A DNA stretch of 64,000 nt from Nocardioides okcheonensis (GTDB lineage Bacteria > Actinomycetota > Actinomycetes > Propionibacteriales > Nocardioidaceae): positions 3,100,001 to 3,164,000 of the forward strand of contig NZ_CP087710.1 in the NCBI RefSeq assembly GCF_020991065.1, written 5' to 3'. A program made the position numbers and the translations under genes. Positions 55,976 through 63,174 of the stretch are shown one piece after another (within the stretch, counting starts at the first letter, position 1; each line of letters begins with the position of its first letter). The notes under the pieces were generated by a model that saw nothing but the letters and a program-made list of their open reading frames with translations, did not search any database and was not told the DNA's origin.

Positions 55976-56674
55976 TCAGTGCGCGCGCAGCGGGCTCTGG
56001 TCGAGGCGGTCGAGCAGGTCGCGCGGGTCGTCGTAGACCCAGGACGCACCCGCCGAGAGCAGCCGCTCGGCCCCGACCCCGCCGCTGCGCAGGCCGATGC
56101 AGGGGCTGCCGGCCGCCTCCGCGGACAGCGCGTCCCACACGGCGTCACCGACGACGACCGCGGCGCCCCCGCCGGCCCGTGCGACGGCCTCCTGCACCAT
56201 CTCCGGGCCGGGCTTGCTGGCCACGCCGTCCGACGCCGTGACCACGGTCCCGATCCGGGAGCGGGCGTCCAGGAGGTCGAGCAGCTCGTCGACCAGCCCG
56301 GCCTCGGCCGAGCTGGCGAGGGCCAGCCGGTGGCCGCGGTCGGCCAGCCCGGCGACGAGGTCGGACGCACCGTCGAGCGCGGTGATGCTGCGCAGGGTGG
56401 CGCGGAAGTGCTGGTCGTGCAGGGCGCGCACGTCGTCGCCGACCGCCGCCTCCACGCTCGCCCCCGCGACGTGCGCGACCAGGCGGTCGCCGCCCATGCC
56501 GATCGCCTCGTGCACCCTCAGCGCCGGGACCGGCCGCCCGACGTCGCGGAACGCGCCCTGCCAGGCCACGACGTGGTGGTAGACGGAGTCGACGAGGGTG
56601 CCGTCGAGGTCGAGGACCACGACGGGAGCCACGTGGTCGCGCGGGGAGGTGGGGGAGACGGTCGGAGCGGTCAC
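55976..56674 (-). CDS. HAD-family hydrolase (phosphoglycolate phosphatase-like)
   Basis: 232 aa from a GTG; an upstream start would add 16 residues. Motif I is VVLDLDGTLVDS, motif II is the LALASSAE segment, motif III is Lys in GVASKPGPEMV, and motif IV is VVVGDAVWDALSAEAAG. The helical cap after VDSVYHHVVAWQGAF places it with Gph/beta-phosphoglucomutase-like enzymes. The exact phosphoester is unknown. Confidence 0.9.
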   Translation of the reverse strand: MTAPTVSPTSPRDHVAPVVVLDLDGTLVDSVYHHVVAWQGAFRDVGRPVPALRVHEAIGMGGDRLVAHVAGASVEAAVGDDVRALHDQHFRATLRSITALDGASDLVAGLADRGHRLALASSAEAGLVDELLDLLDARSRIGTVVTASDGVASKPGPEMVQEAVARAGGGAAVVVGDAVWDALSAEAAGSPCIGLRSGGVGAERLLSAGASWVYDDPRDLLDRLDQSPLRAH

Positions 56675-56803
56675 GGCGAGGCCGTACCCCCACCCCCTGG
56701 AGGGCATGCACCGGGGGACCACCGCCCCGGCGGGTGTGGCGTCCGGACAGGCGTCGGAGCACGATCGATCCTTCGAGGATCCACCGCCGACGTCAGGACC
56801 GTC

Positions 56804-57466
56804 ATGGAGCTTCTGCCCCAGAGCAGGGAAGCGCTGGACGAGTACGTCACGTTGTCGGTCGACGACGTCGAGGGCCTGCTCCGCGTGATCGAGGGATGGG
56901 CCGTGCGGACGGTCCCGGAGTGCGTGGCTCTCAGCGTGACGCTGCTCGACGAGGACCTGACCTTCACCCTCGTCGACGACGTCGACTCACGCGTGAACCG
57001 GTCCTCGCGGGAAGCGCGCCACCGCGCCGACGAGTCCCCGCAGACGACCTACGCGCTCGACGAGCGCGAGTGGGCGGAGATGGCCCGCGAGCGCGCGTTC
57101 GAGGGGATCGCCAGCACCGTCTCTCTCCCGGTGGTCGAGCAGGGCCGCGCGGTGCTGACGATCGACCTCTACGCCTCGACGGCGCACGCCTTCGCCGGCC
57201 GGATCGACGGCCTGGTGTCCGCGCTGGGCGCGTGGCAGGCGGGCGCGGTCACCAACGCCGACCTCGGCTTCGACACGCTGCGGCGCGCCGAGGAGGCGCC
57301 CGAGCGACTGCGCGAGCAGCGCATGGTCGACGTCGCGGTCGGCCTGCTCGCCGCCCGCACCGCCGTCACCACCCCGGAGGCGTGCGAGGCGCTGTCGCGT
57401 GCGGCGCAGGAGGCGGGTGTCACCGAGGTGCAGGCCGCCCGCGTCGCCTGCTGCCTCCTGGGGTGA
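56804..57466 (+). CDS. GAF-ANTAR RNA-binding regulator
   Basis: 220 aa. Residues about 15-155 form a GAF-like sensor domain (VEGLLRVIEGWAVRTVPECVALSVTLLDEDLTFTLV...GIASTVSLPVVEQGRAVLTIDLYA). The C-terminal 50 residues, REQRMVDVAVGLLAARTAVTTPEACEALSRAAQEAG, are an ANTAR domain that binds paired RNA hairpins to prevent termination. Such proteins are common in Nocardioides and mycobacteria. The ligand is unknown. The LuxR-type gene 103 bp downstream may be a functional neighbour. Confidence 0.85.
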   Translation: MELLPQSREALDEYVTLSVDDVEGLLRVIEGWAVRTVPECVALSVTLLDEDLTFTLVDDVDSRVNRSSREARHRADESPQTTYALDEREWAEMARERAFEGIASTVSLPVVEQGRAVLTIDLYASTAHAFAGRIDGLVSALGAWQAGAVTNADLGFDTLRRAEEAPERLREQRMVDVAVGLLAARTAVTTPEACEALSRAAQEAGVTEVQAARVACCLLG

Positions 57467-57569
57467 CCTGGCCCACGTCGCCACGCTCGTCCGGACTCTG
57501 TCCGGGGTTTGTCCAAAGTTTGTCCCGGGTTTCGCGCATGTGGTTCCACCCTCCGGGGTACCGGGGGGC

Positions 57570-58385
57570 ATGGAACGACAGACCCCGACCGCGATCCGCC
57601 ACATCAAGGTGGCCATCCTCGACGAGAGCGAGCTCGTCGTGAACGGCATGCGCGCCATGCTCGAGCCGCACTCCGCGGTCATCACGGTGGTGCCCCACCG
57701 GATGGACGCTCCCGCACCCATCTGCGACCTGACCCTCTACGAGCCCTCCGCCCACCGGCCCACGCCGGGCGGTCGCGGCATCCCGCAGCGCTTCCCGGCC
57801 CGCATGGTCGCCTTCGGCTGGGACTGCTCCCCGGAGTCGGTCTCGACCGAGATGGCCCGCGGCGCGGCCGGCTTCGTCAGCAAGGCGCTCCCGGCGCGAC
57901 GCCTGGTGCGTGACCTGCTGCAGATCTCCGACGGACGGGTGCTCGTCGACACCGGCGCCGCCCAGCCGCGCACCGGCCGTCGGACCCCCGACGAGTGGCC
58001 GCTGACCCCGCGCGAGACCGAGGTGCTCGGCATGATCGCGGCCGGGCGCTCGAACCAGGAGATCGTCGAGGCGACCAGCCTCAGCATCAACTCCGTCAAG
58101 TCCTACATCCGTGGCGCCTACTCCAAGATCGGCGTCACCTCGCGGTCGCAGGCCGTCCTGTGGGCCGTCCAGCACGGCCTGCTGCTCGCCGGCCAGTCCG
58201 CCAGCGCCGCAGCTGCGGCCCCGGTCGCGGCCGCTCCGACGACCGTCGTCGGCCGCCCGCCCACGCGTCAGCCGCGCCCCCCGGTCTCGGCCGAGGCGAT
58301 CGCAGCCGCCCAGGCCGCGAACCTGCGCCGAGGCACCGTCGCGCGCCCGGTCACGACCACCCGGGTGGACCGCGCGGCCGTCTGA
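57570..58385 (+). CDS. LuxR-family regulator with an atypical receiver (Glu at the phospho-site)
   Basis: 271 aa. The N-terminal receiver-like domain begins VAILDESELVVNGMRAML. In PICDLTLYEPS the position of the phosphoacceptor Asp is Glu58, a residue that mimics phospho-Asp in some regulators. The switch Lys is kept in FVSKALPARRL. The C-terminal LuxR helix-turn-helix is clear: LTPRETEVLGMIAAGRSNQEIVEATSLSINSVKSYIRGAYSKIGV. An Ala/Pro-rich tail of about 65 residues follows. It probably binds DNA without classical phosphorylation. Confidence 0.88.
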   Translation: MERQTPTAIRHIKVAILDESELVVNGMRAMLEPHSAVITVVPHRMDAPAPICDLTLYEPSAHRPTPGGRGIPQRFPARMVAFGWDCSPESVSTEMARGAAGFVSKALPARRLVRDLLQISDGRVLVDTGAAQPRTGRRTPDEWPLTPRETEVLGMIAAGRSNQEIVEATSLSINSVKSYIRGAYSKIGVTSRSQAVLWAVQHGLLLAGQSASAAAAAPVAAAPTTVVGRPPTRQPRPPVSAEAIAAAQAANLRRGTVARPVTTTRVDRAAV

Positions 58386-58389
58386 CCGG

Positions 58390-58851
58390 TCAGCGCGGGT
58401 CGTCGTAGGCGGCCTCGGGCGTGGGCTCGTGACCCGACCGGCCGTGCGTGCGGCGCAGCTCCTTCATCTCCGCCTCGAACACGTGGCGGCGGCCCTCCAC
58501 CAGCTCGTCGAGAGCGCGCTGGTGGAGGGCCTTGGTGCGTGCGTAGAGCCCGTCGTCGAAGGCCTCGACCATCTGGAAGGACCACATCCCGGGCAGCGGG
58601 TTCTGGCCGAGGGCGTCGCGGTCGAGCGCGTCGGCCAGGGCGGTGTGCCCGGCCTCGCGGACCATCGCCGTCGCCTCCTCCAGCGTGCTCTCGGCGCTGC
58701 CCATCAGCCGGTGGAAGGCGTAGAGGTGACCGCGGGCGTCCTCGACGTGGTCGAGGGCCGCGGACAGCTTGCCGAGCGCCTCGACGGTGGCGTCGGTGAC
58801 CCCCGCCGGGCGTCGATGGTCGCTGTCAGGCCCGGCTGCGTCGTCGCTCAT
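58390..58851 (-). CDS. Helical protein of unknown function
   Basis: 153 aa. Sequence is all-helical and charged: TVEALGKLSAALDHVEDARGHLYAFHRLMGSAESTLEEATAMVREAGH, then LPGMWSFQMVEAFDDGLYARTKALHQRALDELVEGRRHVFEAEMKELRR. There is no signal or membrane helix. I do not recognise a family. It lies divergent from the di-iron oxygenase cluster and convergent with the LuxR regulator. Confidence 0.75.
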   Translation of the reverse strand: MSDDAAGPDSDHRRPAGVTDATVEALGKLSAALDHVEDARGHLYAFHRLMGSAESTLEEATAMVREAGHTALADALDRDALGQNPLPGMWSFQMVEAFDDGLYARTKALHQRALDELVEGRRHVFEAEMKELRRTHGRSGHEPTPEAAYDDPR

Positions 58852-58941
58852 CGTTCGACGGTGCCACCGGCCACGGAGGACCACCACGCACCCAGGGGCG
58901 GGACGACGCATGTCGACGCGGAGCCGGGGCACTGGAGGTGC

Positions 58942-59007
58942 ATGGAGGCGATCGGGCAACGGTGCGACGAGGTGGACGCGACGGTCACGGCGGTGGTCAC
59001 GCCGTGA
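58942..59007 (+). CDS. Small 21-aa ORF coupled to the di-iron enzyme gene
   Basis: The ATG has a strong GGAGG four bases upstream, better than that of the following gene. The peptide MEAIGQRCDEVDATVTAVVTP has one Cys and no hydrophobic signal. Its TGA overlaps the GTG of the HDO gene (GTGA), the same coupling as between true genes here. It could be a leader that drives translation of the next gene, a real small protein, or chance. Confidence 0.4.
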   Translation: MEAIGQRCDEVDATVTAVVTP

Positions 59008-59957
59008 GGCTGCCGAAGCCGCGCGGCGACATGAGCGAGTGGGTCGTCGCGCGCCTCGCAGGGGCGGGGACGGCGACCGCTCCCGGCGCCGCCGAGTCCG
59101 ACGCCGACGAGGCGCTCGCGCTGTGGACCCTCCACGAGCTGTCCTACGGCGGGTTCGAGGACGCCGACGACGCCGCCGAGTGGGACCCGTCGCTGCTCGT
59201 CGTCCGGCACGGGCTCGAGCTCGCGCTGGAGCAGCGGCTGCGTGCACGCTGGCTGGCCGCGCCGTCCCACGCCGCACACCCCGTCCCCGACGTCCCCGGT
59301 GCGCTCGAGCGGATCGTCGACGCGGACGACGGTCCGTCGCTGGCCGACCGGGTGCGGCGCGACGCCACGCGCGAGCAGGTCCTCGAGCTGCTGCGACAGC
59401 GCTCGGTCTACCACCTCAAGGAGTCGGACCCCTCGGCCTGGGTGGTGCCGCGGCTGCCGGTCCGCGCGAAGGCGGCGCTCGTGGAGCTCTTGTTCGACGA
59501 GTACGGCGACGGCGACCCCGACCGGCTGCACGCCCACCTCTTCGCCCGCGGGCTGCAGGCGGTCGGCCTGCGACCCGAGCGGGGCGCGTACGTCGACGAC
59601 GCGCTCGCCGAGACCCTCGAGATGAACAACGCCGCGTCGTTGCTCGGGCTGCACCGTCGTCTGCGCGGCGCGGCGATGGGTCACCTGGCGGCGTTCGAGA
59701 TGACCAGCTCGCTCCCGTCGCGCAAGCTGGTGCAGGGGCTGGAGCGGCTCGGCCTGGACGGCCCGATGTCGGCCTACTACGACGAGCACGTCGAGGCCGA
59801 CGCGATCCACGAGCAGCTCGCGGCCCGGAGGATCTGCGCGACCCTCGCGGAGGACGAGCCGGACCAGGCGGCGGACATCCTGTTCGGGGCGTTCACCTGC
59901 CTGGACACCGAGGCCAGGTTCGCCGCGGCGCTGCTGCGGGAGTGGGGCGAGCGGTGA
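59004..59957 (+). CDS. Haem-oxygenase-like di-iron oxidase (HDO family)
   Basis: 317 aa from a GTG. The all-helical fold carries candidate iron ligands E140, E166, H176, E232, H262, D266 and H269, seen in LLFDEYGDGDPDRLHAHLF, AAFEMTSS and YYDEHVEADAIHE. From memory, this spacing equals that of the N-oxygenase SznF (E189, E215, H225, E281, H311, D315, H318). HDO enzymes use O2 to N-hydroxylate amines, cleave C-C bonds or form alkenes (UndA); the substrate here is unknown. It is coupled to the CDGSH gene by a GTGA overlap. Confidence 0.88.
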   Translation: MRLPKPRGDMSEWVVARLAGAGTATAPGAAESDADEALALWTLHELSYGGFEDADDAAEWDPSLLVVRHGLELALEQRLRARWLAAPSHAAHPVPDVPGALERIVDADDGPSLADRVRRDATREQVLELLRQRSVYHLKESDPSAWVVPRLPVRAKAALVELLFDEYGDGDPDRLHAHLFARGLQAVGLRPERGAYVDDALAETLEMNNAASLLGLHRRLRGAAMGHLAAFEMTSSLPSRKLVQGLERLGLDGPMSAYYDEHVEADAIHEQLAARRICATLAEDEPDQAADILFGAFTCLDTEARFAAALLREWGER

Positions 59958-60148
59958 GCGCCCCCGACGTCGAGCTGTGCCCGCACGGTCCGATGCTGCT
60001 GCGCGGCGCGCGCACGGTGGTCGCCGAGGACGGGACGGTCCACCCCGTCGAGCGGCCGGTCGTGGCGGTGTGCCGCTGCGGGAAGTCCAGCCGGCACCCG
60101 TGGTGCGACGGCACCCACAAGGTCATCCCGCGTCCCGGTCGATCCTGA
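59954..60148 (+). CDS. CDGSH iron-sulfur domain protein
   Basis: 64 aa from a GTG overlapping the HDO stop. The [2Fe-2S] motif CRCGKSSRHPWCDGTH supplies C40, C42, C51 and H55, the 3Cys-1His set of the mitoNEET family, with Thr in the usual Ser position. Such small proteins transfer electrons or clusters. Tight coupling to the di-iron oxidase suggests it may be the electron donor (inference). Its last 26 bp overlap the end of the convergent methyltransferase gene. Confidence 0.92.
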   Translation: MSAPDVELCPHGPMLLRGARTVVAEDGTVHPVERPVVAVCRCGKSSRHPWCDGTHKVIPRPGRS

Positions 60149-60746
60149 CCAGCACGCCGCGCGGGAACTGGCGCAGGTCGGTCACCACGAGTCCGTCGCC
60201 GTTGCAGCACAGGGCCGACCGGAGCACGTCCGCCTGGGTGCAGGTGCCGACCTGCAGCACGGCCGAGCCGCCGGGTGCGAGGTGGCGGGCGATCACCGCC
60301 AGGCAGGCGCGCGCCACGTCCAGCCCGTCGGAGCCGCCGTCGATGGCGTCGAGCGGGTCCTCGGGATAGCGCCCCACCTCGTCCCTCGGCACCCACGGCG
60401 GGTCGGCCACGACCACCGCGAACCGTTCCTGCGGGGCGACGGCGTGCTCGAGGCGGCCCTCGCGCACCTCCACCCGGTGCGCGACGCCCGCCGCGACGGC
60501 GTTGGCCCGCGCGAAGTCGCAGGCCACCGGGTCCGCGTCGACGCAGACCAGCTCGCGCCCGGTGTCCAGCACGGCCAGCAGGCCGATGTGACCGGCGCCG
60601 GCGCACAGCTCGAGGACGGGGCCGGGCGGGGCACCGGCCTGCAGCTCCGCGGCCCAGGCCGACTGGGCCGCCGTCCACTCGCGTGGTCGCAGCACCCGCT
60701 CGTCGAAGGCGATGGTCAACGGCCCGAAGGCGACGTGCTCGGTCAC
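60123..60746 (-). CDS. HemK-like class I SAM methyltransferase
   Basis: 207 aa from a GTG overlapping the oxidoreductase stop (GTGA). Motif I is VLELCAGAGHIGLLAV (about 44-59), followed by LVCVDADPVACDFARANA. The DPPW motif VVADPPWVPRDEVGRYPEDPLDAIDGGSDGLD (split here by the family pattern) resembles NPPY of HemK/PrmC N-methyltransferases. The substrate could be a small amine-containing product of the cluster rather than a release factor. Last gene of a four-gene overlapping unit. Confidence 0.87.
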   Translation of the reverse strand: MTEHVAFGPLTIAFDERVLRPREWTAAQSAWAAELQAGAPPGPVLELCAGAGHIGLLAVLDTGRELVCVDADPVACDFARANAVAAGVAHRVEVREGRLEHAVAPQERFAVVVADPPWVPRDEVGRYPEDPLDAIDGGSDGLDVARACLAVIARHLAPGGSAVLQVGTCTQADVLRSALCCNGDGLVVTDLRQFPRGVLVRIDRDAG

Positions 60747-62350
60747 GGGCGTGGTCCTCGTGGGGACGGTCGGACGCGTCCGAGGCGGTCGTGCCAGAGG
60801 GCCGCCCGCGCCGCGTTCGCACCGGCGGCGCCGTGCACGCCGCCACCGGGGTGCGCGGACGCCGACGCGAGGTAGAGCCCGGCCACGCCGGTCGCGGCGC
60901 GGCCGCGCATCGCCGGCACCGGACGGAAGACCAGCTCCTGGTGCAGCTGCGACGTCCCGCCGTTGACCGCACCGCCGACGAGGTTGGCGTTGCGCGCCTC
61001 GAGCTGGTGGGGGCCGAGGACGCGGCGCGCGAGCACCCGGTCGCCGAACCCCGGCGCGACCGCCTCGAGCCGGGCCTGCACCCGGTCCGCGAACCGCTCG
61101 CAGTCGTCGTGGTCCCACGCGCCGCTGACCTCGCCGCCCGCGTCGCCGCGGGTGGCGCCGGGCTGCGGCACGTGGGTGTAGGCCCAGAACGACTCGGTCC
61201 CGGCCGGCGAGCGGCTGGGGTCGCTGGTCGTCATCTGGCCGGTGAGCAGGAACGGCCGGTCGGGGACCGTGCCGGACGACACCTGGGCCAGGGTCTGCGT
61301 CATCTCGTCGACGGAGTCGGCGACGTGGACGGTGCCGGGCACCCGGTCGGGGGCGTTGCGCCACGGCACGGGGGCCGACAGCGCCCAGTCGACCTTGACG
61401 GTGCCGGGGTCGAGCTCGAAGGCCCGCATGCCGCGGGCGACGCCCGGCGGCACGTCCGCCGGCGCGAGCAACCGTCCGAACAGGTGGACCGCGGACACGT
61501 CGGCCAGCACGGTGCGCGTCGCGTGGCCGCCGTCGGCCGTGCGCACGCCGGTGACCCGCCCGCCGCGCACGTCGATCCCCGTCACCTCCGCGTCGGTCAC
61601 CAGCTCGCCGCCGCGCGACGCGAGCCGGGCGACCAGCGCGTCGGTGAGGGCCTGCGCGCCGCCGCGGGGGACCGGGAAGCCGACCGTCTGCCCGAGCATC
61701 GTCATCAGCACCCCGAAGACCCCGGAGCCCGGCGAGGAGAGCGGGAAGTCGGCGTGACCGGCGTTGCCGGACAGCAGCAGGCCACCGGCCGGACCCGCGA
61801 AGAGCTCGCGCCCCAGCGACGCGACCGGCGTGGCCAGGTGGCGCACCGTCTCCAGCCCCCCGGACCGCACGAGGGACGGCAGCAGGCGGGCGCCGGCCCG
61901 CACCGGCGGGAACGGCGAGGTGAGCGCGTCGACGAGCGGCGACCCGATCCGGTCCCAGGTCGCGCACAGCTCGAGCCACGCATCGCCGTCGCCCGACCGG
62001 AGCGCGTCGAGGCCGGCGGCCGTGTCCTCGCGGTCGCGGTGCAGCACCGCCCACCGTCCGTCACCGAAGGGGTGGCCCAGGACGGCCGGGGCGTGCTCCC
62101 ACACCAGGCCGTGGTCCTCGAGGCGCAGGTCGGCGATCGCGCGCGACGCGACGGCCAGGGGGTAGAACGCGCTGAACGTGTCGTGCACGAAGTCGGGGTG
62201 GACCTCGCGGTCGCTGCGGACGGCGCCTCCGGGCGTCGGCTGCGCCTCCAGCACCAGCACCGACCGACCGGCGTCCGCCAGCACGTTGGCGGCGACCAGC
62301 CCGTTGGGCCCGGCCCCCACGACCACGGCGTCGTACGTCCGCCCGCTCAT
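60743..62350 (-). CDS. FAD-dependent oxidoreductase, CrtI/PYROXD2-like
   Basis: 535 aa. The N-terminal dinucleotide-binding motif is VVVGAGPNGLVAANVLADAG (from about residue 9), followed by LEAQPTPGGAVRS. Near the C terminus YLASASAHPGGGVHGAAGANAA is the second FAD-binding signature of phytoene-desaturase-like flavoproteins. PRGGAQALTDALVARLASRGGELVTDAEV is typical too. Such enzymes desaturate or isomerise polyenes and related lipids. Context with glycosyltransferases suggests tailoring of a glycosylated product. Confidence 0.9.
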   Translation of the reverse strand: MSGRTYDAVVVGAGPNGLVAANVLADAGRSVLVLEAQPTPGGAVRSDREVHPDFVHDTFSAFYPLAVASRAIADLRLEDHGLVWEHAPAVLGHPFGDGRWAVLHRDREDTAAGLDALRSGDGDAWLELCATWDRIGSPLVDALTSPFPPVRAGARLLPSLVRSGGLETVRHLATPVASLGRELFAGPAGGLLLSGNAGHADFPLSSPGSGVFGVLMTMLGQTVGFPVPRGGAQALTDALVARLASRGGELVTDAEVTGIDVRGGRVTGVRTADGGHATRTVLADVSAVHLFGRLLAPADVPPGVARGMRAFELDPGTVKVDWALSAPVPWRNAPDRVPGTVHVADSVDEMTQTLAQVSSGTVPDRPFLLTGQMTTSDPSRSPAGTESFWAYTHVPQPGATRGDAGGEVSGAWDHDDCERFADRVQARLEAVAPGFGDRVLARRVLGPHQLEARNANLVGGAVNGGTSQLHQELVFRPVPAMRGRAATGVAGLYLASASAHPGGGVHGAAGANAARAALWHDRLGRVRPSPRGPRP

Positions 62351-63174
62351 GCCGTCCGCTCCCAGTCGGGTCCGACCCGGTGCACCAGGCCGAGCCGCTC
62401 CATCTGCTCGAGCCACCCGGCCATCGGCCAGGTCCCCCAGCGGTCGCGGAAGGTCCGTCCGTTGCGCAGGATGTCGTCGAGGTGCTCGACCGGCGGGCTG
62501 CTCACCGGGTGGTGCTGGTGGTAGGCCCGCGCGCCGCCGAGCACGCCCAGCCCCACCCCGGCCGCGACCACGCTGCGGGCGAGGTCGGTGTCCTCGGCGC
62601 CGTAGCCGGTGTAGTCCTCGCAGAACCCGCCGACCAGGCGCCAGGTCGGTGCGGCGACCGCGAACGACAGCGACCAGAACAGGTCGGGGTGCAGGTCCCG
62701 CACCCGCTCGCCGGGAGCGGGCCGTGGCCGGGCAGGGTGCGGGTCGTCCCACTCCGCGAGGTCCGCCGGGTGCTCCGGGTAGCCGTCCGCCGGTCGAGGC
62801 GGGAGGTAGGTGATCGGACCGGACCAGACGACGCCCGGCTCGGCCTCCACCGCGCCGGCGTAGGCCGCCACGAGGTCGGCTCCCGGGAGGCAGTCGACGT
62901 CGAGCAGCACGACCACCCGCGCCCGGGCGTCGAGCGCGGCGCGGACGCCGAGGTTGCGGGCCGCGGCGAGGGGGAGCCGACCGTCGCGCGAGCGCGCGGT
63001 GTGGACCACCGTGCGGTGCAGGCCAGACTCGGTGCGGGCCCGGATCGCCCGGTCGTCCATCGCCACCACGACGTGGTGGTCGGGCCGGCGCGAGCCGAGC
63101 GCGAGCGCGCGGTGCTGCGCGGCGAGGTGGTCGTGCCGGCCGTGGGCGATCGTCACGACCGCGACCCCGCTCAC
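62347..63174 (-). CDS. Glycosyltransferase family 2
   Basis: 275 aa from a GTG overlapping both neighbours by 4 bp. GT-A fold: VAVVTIAHGRHDHL at the N terminus, the DxD nucleotide-sugar motif in VVVLLDVDCLPGADL (about 92-106), and FWSLSFAVAAPTWRLVGGFCEDYTGYGAEDTDLARSV, the acceptor/base region (ED motif) of family 2 enzymes. It transfers a sugar from a nucleotide donor. Neither donor nor acceptor can be deduced. Confidence 0.9.
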   Translation of the reverse strand: MSGVAVVTIAHGRHDHLAAQHRALALGSRRPDHHVVVAMDDRAIRARTESGLHRTVVHTARSRDGRLPLAAARNLGVRAALDARARVVVLLDVDCLPGADLVAAYAGAVEAEPGVVWSGPITYLPPRPADGYPEHPADLAEWDDPHPARPRPAPGERVRDLHPDLFWSLSFAVAAPTWRLVGGFCEDYTGYGAEDTDLARSVVAAGVGLGVLGGARAYHQHHPVSSPPVEHLDDILRNGRTFRDRWGTWPMAGWLEQMERLGLVHRVGPDWERTA

